A stretch of 64,000 nucleotides of DNA from Ramazzottius varieornatus (Eukaryota > Tardigrada > Eutardigrada > Parachela > Ramazzottiidae). The DNA is taken from positions 3,393,158-3,457,157 of the forward strand of contig BDGG01000003.1 in NCBI GenBank assembly GCA_001949185.1, written 5' to 3'. Shown piece after piece: positions 49,201 to 60,105 of the stretch. Within the stretch, counting starts at the first letter, position 1, and each line of letters begins with the position of its first letter. The notes beneath the pieces were generated by a model. That model was not told the origin of the DNA, made no database searches, and saw only the letters and a program-made list of their open reading frames with translations. The position numbers and the translations under genes are program-made.

Positions 49201-50845
49201 CTGCTGCTGCAGCAAGCCCTCATCACGAGCAGCTGCTGGTTCTGGCTTGTGAGTGTCTTCGAGCGAGGTCGCTCTGACGTCGTCAACTTTGTCCGGCTCA
49301 AAGGTCGCGTCCTCTTCCGTATCGTCCGGATTCGACTCGATGGCAGAAGCCTCTTCGTCTGCAAAAAGGTTTCCGTAAAATGGAATGAGGTTCAAATTAT
49401 GCCTATGTGGAAAAAGTGTGCAACGGTGTAAAGAAGATCGTAGTTGTTCGGCTTTGTTACCTTCGCTTATATTGGTTTGCGGGGTTTTGCTTGCTCTGAC
49501 AGCAATTCGAGCGCTGCTTCTTCGAGGTGTAACTGCGGGCTTTTCCGCTACTTCGAAGTCCGAGTCTTCATCGTTGTCTTCTACACCGCGTCTTGACTTG
49601 CTAGTCTTCGAGCCTCTTTTCCCTTTGCCCTCGACCTTCTTGGCTTTAACAGGCGTTGATGTAGTCTCGTGAACCTTCGCTTTCTTCGCTACATGGTTTT
49701 CTTCAGCGGCAACTGGTTTCCTCTTGGCTACCAAAATGGGTTCTGCGGATCCTTTGCTTGAATAGCCGCCTATAGTAGCGAACAGTCGAGCTATCGGGTC
49801 GTTACTCGTGCAAGGAGTGATCGAACTGGAAGAAGAGCTCTTAGCATCGGGACATTTGTGTGCCACAATGCCACAAAGCTTCGAAGCTGCCAAAGGACAT
49901 GTCGGATTCCCCACGCTCGTCCCACATGGAGGTCTACGGCCGGACTGCGAAGTGCGGGCTACGGAAGACACAGGGGATCGGCCTGGGTTCAAAAGGTTTC
50001 TGGCTAGGTTGCTCCAGACTGGCTGAGGTTTCTCAGAACAAGCGTGAGGAATTAGGCAGCACAACTTCGAAGCCTCTAATGGACAGGATCCACCCCTTAG
50101 AGCAGGTAAAGAATGAGCTGGAACCTTCGGGATACGTTCACGTCTTGATATGGGGACGTGGGATGTATTCGGGATACCTGAAGTACTAGACATGGACCGT
50201 TTCTTGTTGGCGGATGCGGTCGTTAGCCGATCTGGACAAACATGCGCGACCATCCCGCAAAGGTTCGAATCCGCTAACGAACACTTTTTTCTGATGCTTC
50301 CAGTGGACTGGAAGCCTCCTGCAAAATCTAATTGTTTACATATGTGAAATAAATGGAAACAGTGTACGCTACAAACCATTGCGCTTTCCGCCGGAAGTGA
50401 AAGATGTAGGCAATGCAACTTCCGGTGATGGTGGTGAGACGATGAGATACTCGTCCAGTATTCCTCCAGCATCGTTTGGTGGTTTCTCCGCTTGTTCCGG
50501 GATGTCTCGTTTGTCACCAGCATCCAAGAAGTCCAGGATTTGGCGAACATCGTCCGCTGACCTCACAACACTGCATCCGATAACGCTTCTTAGAAAAGAC
50601 GTGCCAACCTCGACCCCACCGGAAGTGATCTTGGGGTACAGCACAGCGTTCTTCAAGTCTACCGGACGGATTAGGTACTGCAAGCATATGCTTTGGGTGA
50701 CAACGGGAACGATGCTGTCGGGATCAAGCTTGAAGATGACGATTGTCTTCGCTGCATTTTTCACATCGTATCTCCATGCCCCGTACTTGTCTCCTTTGGG
50801 TACAATGTCGTTAACGTACGCCTGGAACGACGGAGTAGCCTCCAT
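46270..50845 (-). CDS. large nuclear-type protein: 3 Cys/His repeats, 4 BEN-like repeats
   Basis: Nine exons (50377-50845, 49461-50318, 48633-49358, 48023-48451, 47576-47853, 47337-47511, 46726-47061, 46495-46663, 46270-46396) give 1188 aa. After an unassigned N-terminal ~150 residues come three copies of C-x7-C-x4-H-x-C (residues 169-184, 235-250, 297-312), then a basic, NLS-like and acidic region (KRGSKTSKSRRG, DNDEDSDFE) and a Q tract. Four repeats of ~150 residues begin with YW/Y-x-x-P-x-P at about 587, 739, 889 and 1039. Each has a V-x-V strand, an LLGG-type helix and a RL helix. The pattern resembles BEN domains, which bind DNA or chromatin factors; BEND3 also has four. The C-terminus is a Lys-rich helix (ANQAAKAAKKKEIDDLRKLT). 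The BEN assignment is inference from pattern. No orthologue is named. Confidence 0.72.
48494..48592. repeat. foldback element copy E, in the BEN-like gene
   Basis: AAACAGACTCGACCAGATGG on the left and GAACTATCTGGTTGAGGCAG on the right are inverted partners. The inner blocks AAACTGCGCACGTTCTCGG and AAAAGTGCGCCATC complete the hairpin. It occupies over half of the 181 bp intron between exons 3 and 4. Confidence 0.75.
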
Positions 50846-52136
50846 TACTACAACACAGAACCTCAGTTAGTTAACGCCATGTTAGTGTCCATGGTCGGGA
50901 AATCCTGGGAGGAAGAAAGTCAGAAAACAAGCGTTTATACCACTGTAGAGCTGCAGTACTTTTCGTGCTGAAAACAACGGCGTGCCAAAATGCGGGCTGA
51001 ATCAGGACTCGTCGTAGACTGTAGAAAAACGCCCACTAACAGATACGAGAAGGGTGGGGAATCAAGTCGTGAAATGACTTTTTACGCGAAAAATATTCTG
51101 GTTTTATTGGCGCTATAGTTTTCTTCCGTTTTGATTAATGATGAGCATCACATTTTACATTATATTACATTTTACATTACAGTTACGCTTTCACACGACA
51201 TTGCAACCACCGGGAAGTTGTAATGTAAATGTAAAATGTAATGTAATGTAAAATGTCATTAATCAAAACGGGAAAAAATATAGCGCCAATAAAACCTTAA
51301 AAGCCAAAATCTGCGGTATTTTGAGTATTTTGCCGCTGGAAATCTAAACTTTGGCTGACTTACGTGCGAAAATGTCAGAAACCTCCTGAATATGGTCATT
51401 TTGCAACCGTATTTTTAGCTATTTCTGGAAGACAATTAGTAAGATATATATTTTATGCAAACGCAGACATAGCTGGTTTATCGATCTCGTCGTTCCCTAC
51501 CACTTTTAACCGCCCGGTTTGTAGAATATAAACTGGTGCAAGATGTAATTAGACTTTTACAATTACACTATTTTACACTACAATTTATATTACACGGACC
51601 ATCTACGTGTAATGTTCATCATTAGTTTTGATGGCATGGTCGATGACATAGACGAGTATTCGCTCCGCTTCGATATTCGCCAAACGCAATCGATCAACGA
51701 CGGATACATCCGGATATATCCGGTTAAAAGACGGATTGGATAAGTATATCAACCATCCGCTTATTAGCCGGATAAAGCTCTTAACCACCCGGATAGGATC
51801 CGGATAACGTCCTTATCCAACCAGATTTTATCCGGTTAATGAGCTTCGAATCAACCAGCAAATCAAGGCAACTTGCTTCAGCTGACGAGCTGTAGTCTGG
51901 CTGCCGACGGGTCTTGGGCTGACTGGCTCAAAATTCGTTTTGTTACACAATCTCCTAATTAGCAACCGCACTGGAAGTCAGCGTTAAATACTGTATCTGT
52001 TCCTACTGCACCGTTACAGTATGTCGGCTTCCTCCACTTCTTGCTTGCCAACATTTTTGATGGGATTCTTTAGCTTCCTGTGCCTTATTGTTTGACGTGC
52101 TATAGTCTATAGGGTATTGGAACCGGACTTTGCAAT
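50846..52136. other. intergenic with MITE and hAT left flank
   Basis: No supported gene. It contains the MITE at 51100-51296 and, from about 51700, TCCGGATA-rich subterminal repeats of the hAT element. Most of the rest is AT-rich. Confidence 0.4.
51100..51296. mobile_element. MITE (197 bp) with ~80 bp inverted arms
   Basis: GGTTTTATTGGCGCTATA at 51100-51117 is exactly complemented at 51279-51296. The arms continue inward as TTTTGATTAATGA / TCATTAATCAAAA and then as TTACATTATATTACATTTTA-type simple sequence, so almost the whole element can fold. The loop is about 40 bp. No ORF. Confidence 0.8.
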
Positions 52137-54843
52137 ATGGCCACTCGTAAACGCTCCTGGAATGGGCAAAAAAACGACGAAGAGGACGACGGCCACCATG
52201 ACGCTCTTCACGATGAAGTTGTCGATTTCGAGGCAGAACTTCTGAGCCTCACTACACCTCTAAGCACCGCTGAGAGTTTCCCGGAGGAACTCACTGCAGC
52301 GGACACTGTACAACTACCAACCGGAACGAAGAAGAAGGGTAAGGCGACACATTCAGATATAAACGATCACTTCACGAAGTCGGTTGGTAAAGACGGAAAA
52401 ATATAAGCCAAATGTAACTATTGCAGCAGCGTCTACAAGAACGTGCAAGGAACTTCTGACTTGCACTACTATATGAAGAAAGAGCATCTTTCGAAACTGC
52501 AGAAAGCTTCCAAAGACAAGCTACTTCATCCAGCGTCTCAAGCAAAGCAGAAAGACCATCCACAGGTCATGTCAGAGAAAGAAACTACTCGTCACACGAA
52601 CAAACTTACGGAGTGGATCGTCTGTACTGCAAAGCCGATCAGCACCGTTGATGAACCACGATTTGTCAAACTCATTAGTGGTCTGAATGCTAGCTACAAG
52701 GTAAAATCTCATAACTATTAATAGGTCTATGTTCGGACGATGATGAGAATCCATTTTGTCGTACTTTTGTAAACGATGTAAGCATTTGAACAGGTGCCCT
52801 GTCGACAAACCATCCGGAGGCTTATCGTCGACGGCTACAAAGCGAAGAAAGTCCAGATCATTGAAGAACTATCTGCGGTGGCGAGTCGTTTCTCACTGAC
52901 AACAGACATGTGGAAAGCAAGCGTCAGAAAGCAGTCATATCTTGTTATCACCTTGCACTGGATAGATAACGAATGGAAGTTGAGAAATGTTATTCTTGAC
53001 TTTCTATATATCCCTCATAAGCATTCAGGTGAAAACATGAAAGACGCAGCTATGGAAACTCTCAAAGAACTCAAAGTCGCCCACAGGATCTCTGGAGTGA
53101 CTACAGATGGAGCGTCAAACATGATAAAGTTCCTCGACTTATTGCTGGCTGACATGGAAACTGAAAGGCGTAGTTTTTCGAGAACCGCGCAGTTCTCACC
53201 GAAAGGTAAACGTTTAGAAGCAATAAAGAAAATATGAGTTAGTGTGTATTCTCACAAATGCAAATAGCTCGAAGTCGCCCTTGCGGCAATACATGTTCTG
53301 CTAGGGTCAATATTCACTACGGTAAATAACTATATTATTTTTTCCAGTTAGCTCGTTCTGGCATGGGGTGCAGCACACATTGTCAATAAAGTGGCGGAGG
53401 TAGCAATCGACAAGAAGGTTGATACTGTTTCGAAAATTCGCGCATGTGTGGTTTACTTACGTCAACCCACCATTCGCGAAAGTTTCTTGGCTTCTATCCA
53501 GCCTGCACCGGAGGACCTGAAGTTGCCGTTGGATGTAGCCACACGGTGGAACAGCTTTTTGCATATGGTGGAGTCAACTTATGCACGACGCCATGAAATT
53601 CACGACTACTTGTCCACCCAGAAAGCAGCCATCAAGAATGACGTACCCCCTGCGAAGGAATGGATCGAGATGGAAGACCTCATCGAACTTCTGAAGCCTC
53701 TGGAAGCTGTTTCTGTTGATTGCTCGGCTTTTAAGTCTTCAACCTTCCACTTGGCCTTGGCCGAGCTGGAGTGTTTGCAGTCTCACCTGAAAGCTTTTAA
53801 CGAAGACTACGCTAAGGTTTATATGCATTTGTTATTGTCAGTAAAAGTTTCGGTACTAACTCTGGAGGGCTATTATTTCGTCAAAAGCTGTATGCTTTGT
53901 TAACTTCAGGCACACTGGATCTGCGAATTGGCTAAAGACATGTTAGCCAAACTGGAGGACTGCCTTAAATTATCCTGGAAAACACCTGGCGTCCGAATAC
54001 AAGTTCCTATGATAGCCAGGCTGCTTGATCCGAGCATCAAAGACGCCTACCTTCCTACAGTGGAAAGTCGAACTGCAGCCAGCACCATGCTGAAACATAT
54101 AGTGCAACTATACAAGAATGTTCCAAGGTAGTAAATCTTTTAGTATGCTCATATCCAAACTGGTACCAGAATTATATTCGTAGCAGTCTAAGCCTATGAA
54201 TTCTTTCTGCTATAGTGAAAGAACAGGTTCCGGAAGTTCTTCGCAGTCAGCCGTTTGAGCGCCTGAAGAGCCGCTGTCTATTCGCGAAAGAATGATCGCA
54301 CAAGTTACTTCGGGGGCGGATACTCAACTGAACGAGGTGGATGAGTACTTTTTGGACCCGAAGGAATCAGCCAAAAGAGATGTTCTAGACTTCTGGAGTA
54401 TGAGTGAAACGCGATATCGTACTTTGCACCGCCTTTTAAAAGACGTCCTGGCTGCACAGGCTTCGTCCGTGCCATCAGAGAGTGCCTTTTCTGGTAGCGG
54501 TCGACACATAACCGTCCTACGTAATCGACTTGAGCCTGAAGCCATTCAAGCCATGTTATGCTTGAATTCTTGGACTGATGTCTTCGAAACTATGGTTGCG
54601 ATGATGATTGACGATGATGAGTAAACAGAGCGAAGGTTCGATAGCTTCGACTCACAGCTAAAAACTGACGAGAATCTCTAAGCGGAATTTTAACCGGATA
54701 ATATCCGGACAAGCCGGATAAAAGTTTTAACCAGAGAGCTGGATAAGGATAAGTCTTTTAACCAACCACACTGTATCCGGATAAAGTTTTATCCAACCGC
54801 TTATCCAACCGTTTAACCATTTAACCAACCATTAACATCCCTA
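51700..54843 (+). mobile_element. decayed hAT transposon
   Basis: The right end (reverse complement TAGGGATGTTAATGGTTGG, ending at 54843) is a typical hAT terminus. Both flanks of the transposase carry many TCCGGATA / GGATAA / GGTTAAA words (51700-51850, 54690-54830), as expected for subterminal transposase-binding repeats. A matching left terminus was not found; the left side starts abruptly in the subterminal repeats near 51700. The left end is probably truncated or strongly diverged, and no target duplication can be shown. Confidence 0.8.
52137..54624 (+). pseudogene. hAT transposase (BED finger, dimerisation domain), with stops
   Basis: Pieces in order: 52137-52700 with a BED-type finger (CNYCSSVYKN...LHYYMKKEH), 52794-53205 with the start of the RNase-H-like domain (FSLTTDMWKA, GVTTDGASNM), 53348-53816 (LPLDVATRWNSFLHM), 53910-54127 (IARLLDPSIKDAYLP) and 54216-54624 with the hAT dimerisation region (SVPSESAFSGSGRHI, RNRLEPEAIQAMLCLNSW). 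In-frame stops occur at 52404 (just before the BED cysteines) and at about 54256. The junctions between pieces are good GT-AG sites, so introns explain the gaps but not the stops. Therefore the copy is probably dead. Confidence 0.85.
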
Positions 54844-55285
54844 ACTGCAGCTCATGAGTGCTGATGCCTGATGGACCTGATGGTCGTTCAGGGTAAGGAA
54901 AACGGCTCGCGAAAGTTTCGGTTCGGGTGGAAGCCGTTCGGCAGATAGATCTGACTCGGTCCGGTAGCCAAACCCAGGACTGGAGGAAACAGCTGTTTCC
55001 GTGTTTATCAGTTCGCGCACTGAAAGTCTGAAAGCATTTAGGCTTTAGCACGGAAGAATCTTTCTTCTTCCTGCAGTTATCCGTATTGCTCCATCCTTGT
55101 GTGTTTGATGCGGACGATCGAGAAGAAAGGGAGCTGTTTCGTTTGCTTCCCCGGATGTGAGTTGCAGTCCATACCGGATTGAAGAAGTGATATCGTTTAA
55201 TGTGTCCATACAGTGTCATCACGCCGAGGCACCCGAGCTAATACGGAGCTATAATTGCGCTGAAACTCTCAACGTCGTCTAAAGA
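54844..55285. other. upstream region of ACSF3
   Basis: About 440 bp between the hAT right end and the ACSF3 start; presumed promoter. No other feature was seen. Confidence 0.35.
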
Positions 55286-57927
55286 ATGCGTCTACTATGT
55301 CCATCTTTTGTTGCTACTGCTAGGTGAGGGCATGAGCAATCTGCGTAAATGGATGATTGCACTACGGGTGTACCGTTTATGTGTTTCGCCGTTCCAGGGG
55401 TAGAAATCTGATCCCACCAGATGGACTGAGATCTCACTTCCGGTCAGCAGTACTTCGCACCGGACAAATTCCACCTCGGTGGTTTGCGTCCACAGTCGCA
55501 CAAATCCAAGCCGTGCAACAGGGAGAGTCCGATGTTTCTTCCAGCTCGACGTCATCCCCACAACCCTCGTCGACATGGCATTCAGCTTTGCTCAACCCGA
55601 AGTTTGCTTCCAAGACTGCTTTCAAAGACGCTTCGCGCACATATACCTATCACGACATAGCCTCTGCGGCCTACGCGAACCACCTGAAGCTCGAAGACGA
55701 CTTCCGCGTTGAAAAGTCAACCAAGACAAAAGCCAAGACCCTGAACGGGAAACGTATTGGCATTTATACCCCACACGACGCATCGTTCCTTATAAGTCTA
55801 TGGTCGACATGGCTTTCCGGAGGTACCAACAACTTATCCGTCAATTCCTTTTGGGTTAGCTGAACTGTCGATATAAACTCACTCAACCATAGAAATTCGT
55901 CCTCTGATTTTCAGGTATAGCGGTGCCATTGGGAATTACCCACCCCGAACCACAACTGGAGTACTTCCTGCGCAACTCGGACACTTCGGTGATACTTTGC
56001 TCGAAAGAGACGGAAGAGAAAGCAACCAAGATTGCAAAGGCTTGCGGAGCCGAAATATTACCTGTCACTCCAGTCTCTTCTGACCTAAAGGACGCTGAGA
56101 AACTGAGATCAGCCATAGCACCGCTCTCCCCAGCACCCGAGGACTCTGCGCTGATTCTCTACACGAGCGGAACCACTGGACAGCCGAAAGGTGCTGGGAA
56201 GTTCTTTTGTTTAAGGTGCTCAGTCGTTCTCAAGACTTTTTTGTAGGAGTGTTATGGAAGCATAAGGCACTTGCCGGACAGGCGCAAGCAATGATCGAAT
56301 CATGGGCATGGAGTCCAAAAGACAACATACTGCACGTGCTACCTTTGTACCATCTCCACGGCCTTATCAACTGTCTCATCACTCCACTTTCATGTGGCGC
56401 TGCGGTCACAATGGATCAAGACTTCAAAGCAGAAAGGGTAAATATCTTTGTGGTTTTGCTTACCCTCGGCATAAAGTTGACACTGTCGACTTACGTTGAA
56501 ATGTTTTTAGGTGTGGAAGCAGTTGTTGAGTTCGGATAAGGAACGAATCAACGTCTTCATGGCGGTACCCACGATCTACGTCAAACTGCTCGAGTACTAC
56601 AGTTCCCACAGCTCTTCGATGCCTTCCAAAGATGAAGTGAAAAACATTTGCTTGTCGAAAGTCCGTCTGATGGTCAGCGGTTCCGCGCCACTTCCGGATG
56701 TCGTCTTTCGGGCTTGGGAGGACTTGACGGGCCACAAACTCCTCGAACGATACGGAATGACAGAGGTACGTAACCTCAAATTGCAGTAATGTACTGCACA
56801 GGAAAGATTGATAGTTGGTACATTACGGTGAAGCACTGTAGAAAGATCATGCCCTTGAATATTGATAACCGGTATCATTGCAGACTGGAATGCTCCTGAG
56901 CAATCCGCTAAATGGACCGAGGATACCCGGGACAGTAGGTCATGTTATGCCTCAGGTAAAAGCTCGTATCGTTCCCGCTTCGGAAGTAACCCTCAAGTCT
57001 GCCTCGTCAGCCACGGAGGAGCCTCGATTGTCTTTCCACAACCTCAAGGCAAAGATCTTGCATAAGGTTGAAGAGCCCGCTGCACAGGCTTCCCAGAAAG
57101 CAGTCCACGACGCACCGGCAGGTTCACAGATGGGCGAACTGCAAGTCACGGGACCTAACATGTTCAGTGGTTACTGGAACAACGAGAAAGCCACGGCCGA
57201 ATCACATTCCGACGATGGGTGGTTTAGGACAGGCGATACAGCGGAGGTGCGGGATGGTGTTTACCGGCTGCTTGGTCGAACTTCCTCGGACATTATCAAA
57301 AGCGGTGCGTACAAAATTGCAATGGAAAATTAGTGATTTCGCTAATATAATTTCCAAATGAATGAATTGATCGTTTGAAAAATTATGTCCAGAAAAGCAG
57401 AGAAAATGTTAGGTGGACAAATACACTAAACTGAGCCAGATCGTTTTCCCAAGTAGCGCAGACCTTCTGCCAATAACAATGAAAGCGTGCGCTACTTGAA
57501 CAAGGACTGGTTCCATTCATCTGCTTTTAGTTGACCATGTCATTATTTCTGTTTAGGAGGATATAAAATCAGCGCGCTGGATGTAGAGAGAAGGATTCAG
57601 GATCATCCTGACGTGGCAGAATGTGCCGTGTTCGGCATACCTGACGTTGTGTGGGGTGAAAGAATCGTCTGCTTAGCGAGGCTACAGCCGACGGCTTCGT
57701 CAAGCGCCAAGACTGATCCAGCGACCTTCCAGAAGACTATCGCTGCTTTTGTGGCGGAAACTTTACCTGCTTACACCGCACCGAAAGAAGTGCAAATAGT
57801 GGAGGAAATACCGAAGAACGGCATGGGGAAAGTTAACAAGAAGGCTTTGATCACGGAGTACCGATCAGAGACGACGGCGGACTCGCAGTCGCAACCGTCC
57901 AGAGAGAAATCTCAAGTCTCTGGCTAA
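55286..57927 (+). CDS. ACSF3: malonyl-CoA synthetase ACSF3-like
   Basis: Mitochondrial acyl-adenylate-forming enzyme that activates malonate/methylmalonate for mitochondrial fatty-acid synthesis. Exons 55286-55323, 55398-55822, 55915-56190, 56247-56437, 56511-56765, 56884-57304, 57557-57927 give 658 aa (human 576). The start at 55286 (MRLLCPSFVATARG) splices in frame and gives a basic presequence. ANL motifs: LILYTSGTTGQPKG (P-loop), VLPLYHLHGLINC, LMVSGSAPLP, LLERYGMTETG, DDGWFRTGDTAEV, RTSSDIIKSGGYKIS and GKVNKKALI with the catalytic lysine. SWAWSPKDNILHVLPLYHLH fits ACSF3. An extra Ala/Glu/Lys-rich stretch of ~45 residues sits between VGHVMPQVKARI and GELQVTGPNMF, and the Ser-rich N- and C-terminal tails explain the remaining length. 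Confidence 0.92.
57427..57514. repeat. foldback element copy F, in ACSF3 intron 6
   Basis: TGAGCCAGATCGTTTTCCCA plus AAGTAGCGCAGAC on the left; GCGTGCGCTACTTGAACAAG and GACTGGTTCC on the right. It lies in a 252 bp intron, against 60-120 bp for the other introns of this gene. Confidence 0.78.
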
Positions 57928-58441
57928 TCCAGTAGAAGATGCACCCTTTGCTCAGTTGTAACAGAGAGTGAAATTTACGAACAAGCAGTGTACATTTGTC
58001 TATTCATCTCTAGTTTATGTAGATATTCTGTCAGTTGTCCATTCTTGTTGGCCGCGTACTGTGGCTTACATTATCCCTGCTAGACTATAGATTTCCATAG
58101 GGCTCCCGCATGATAGCAGACTGTGTTACAGTTTTAACCGCATATTTTGAGCGCAATCAGATTTAAAGGTTTTCATGGACGAACCGAAGGCGGACTGAAA
58201 TGTTGCAAGACAGGAACTTACCTGTTGTCCGGTGGTTGCAACGTGGGAGTACCTCGGTTTCGGCAGGTGGCCAAGCAACATCCACATACTTAAAGCGTAA
58301 TGCTGGGGGATTTGCCGATAGGTGTGACCATTATGGACTACCTTCCTCAGTTGTTTGTTCCAGAAGACAATGGATAGTAGTATGGATTTTACAAATTGAT
58401 GCATCATGGGATTTGTGACATAGGTCTGCTCGTCCGGAAAA
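57928..58441. other. intergenic ACSF3 - membrane-protein gene
   Basis: ACSF3 3' UTR and promoter of the next gene. Short open frames on both strands (72-93 codons) have no recognisable product. Confidence 0.35.
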
Positions 58442-59998
58442 ATGCACCGGAATGGTCAAAGCATTGTTTCAAAGTCAACCCATGCTTGTTTTCTGTTTAT
58501 CCTTTTCTTGTTACTCTTTTTGAATATTCGGAGTGCCTTGGGACGGGGGAAGCTGAGAAGTACTGGTAGAGGAAGATACGACAGAGTGATGGAGCCCAAA
58601 GCAGAATTAGAAGACTGGTCTGAGCGACAGAAAATGAGTTATTATTCAGGAAATCCGGAAGCAACGGACAATTTGAATTTTGCCAAAATCAAACACAGAC
58701 GATTAAGGAAAAACGAAGCTGCAAAGATGAATACTAATTTTGATACTTATAATGACCTTCGGCCAAGTTCTGAAGTGTTCGACGGACGAAAGTCATCGTC
58801 GGACTACGATAAGTATGGCGTCGAAATGCAAGGTCAAATGGACTATCCAGTCAGCGAGAGGAAATCGAAGTCTCGATTTCAGCAGTTCGACGAACCTCAT
58901 CCCGAAGAACACAAACCTGACGAGCATAAGCCAGAGCAAACTCACCAGATGCTGGACGAAGTGAAGAAACTAGAGGACGAAATTCGAAAGCTCGAGCAGG
59001 CTGAACGAGCTTCCGCTGCCGCAAAGCCTCCGAGCACCAACACGACCATCAAGGCGAACATTTCTTTCCCATTGAAATGGAAGCAATACAGAAATCTGTC
59101 TGAAGGTAATCATCACATTTTAGTGCATACCGTAGTTTTAAATGAATAAGGAAACCGAGATAATTTCCTTGTTGTCCCAGTGGATACGATGGATCTGAAG
59201 TACGAGGTTTCGGGGAAGGACACGCTGACGGTTCAGATAATATTCTTCATCATCTTCCCATCACTCCTTCTGATTCTGTTCCTCTACCTGGCCATTACGT
59301 TATACTGGACGAAGGTGAGATCGGTTTGCGCAGACCGAATTCAAAAACGGAAGCACTGTTTTGATTTTTGATATAGTGCTGGTTCTGGAGGGTGGTGCCC
59401 CCCGATCGCTTTTATAAATTTGAGCGGTACGAGATCGAACAAGACGAAGACCCTTCTGACTTGGCGTAAGTCGACTGCCACCGTACTGTCCATGTTTGCT
59501 CAATGACAAAACGCTGTTCTCCGTTTTCAATCTTCCAAACTTTATTTGCAGTCCGCTACTAAAAATGCCATTGCAAGCTGCGGTAAGTTGAGCACTATTT
59601 CAGAAACATGATCACCACATGAAACAATGTGGTGTTTTTAGCAAGAGGCCGAAGAAAGAGAGCAAGCTCGGCTAGAATCTGTGCCACCAGAGGTATCACA
59701 CCGCCCAGTTTTTTCCCCTGTTTGAATATTCGTTCCTTCGCGGGAAGTAGAAACTACAGTCAGTTATTTTTGATTGCAGTACGTTACTCCTCGGGATATA
59801 ATGGAACGCGAGAACGGTCCGAAACGACCACAACGTAAGAAAGATCGGGATCGCGGCAATGGTACCGACGACGACTTTGGTATCTCAGACTACGACACGG
59901 ACGGTAGAGGCGGACGAAGTGCCAGAACCCCGGACAGAACAGACGATGACTCTACAGACAGAGAAACAGAGCGCCAAAGGAGAAAACTTAGAAGATAA
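58442..59998 (+). CDS. single-pass membrane protein with coiled coil, unrecognised
   Basis: Six exons (58442-59105, 59181-59314, 59377-59465, 59552-59582, 59642-59692, 59780-59998) give 395 aa. An N-terminal hydrophobic stretch (ACFLFILFLLLFLNIRSALG, about 15-34) is a signal peptide or anchor. A charged luminal region follows, with a His/Glu/Lys-rich patch (PHPEEHKPDEHKPEQTHQ) and a short heptad segment (MLDEVKKLEDEIRKLEQAER). Sequons NTT, NIS and NLS lie near 200-220. One strong helix (VQIIFFIIFPSLLLILFLYL, about 239-258) precedes a cytosolic tail with CWFWRVVPPDRFYKFERYEI, acidic and glutamine-rich stretches, and a very charged end RQRRKLRR. I do not recognise the family; type I topology is inferred from the signal and sequons. 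Confidence 0.6.
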
Positions 59999-60105
59999 CG
60001 GTTGCTACTAGAAATCTTGTGCGAAATCAGGACAAGGAGCCCTAAACTGCAGGAAGCACTTCAGAGGGAAAAGCCCTACTCTGGTTGCACTGATACTTCC
60101 GGTGC

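Noticed and set aside
50262-50272. tRNA B-box-like word GGTTCGAATCC
   Set aside because: It is inside coding sequence of the BEN-like gene and no acceptor stem or A box fits around it; no tRNA gene was found in the window.
48592-50550. 652-codon continuous minus-strand frame as a single exon
   Set aside because: It reads through introns 49359-49460 and 50319-50376, which have good splice sites; the spliced model gives better repeat and frame structure.
50377-50845. N-terminus of the BEN-like protein as a PARP/ART catalytic fragment
   Set aside because: Only a vague DEYLIV / QYLI resemblance; no H-Y-E residues or NAD-binding pattern.
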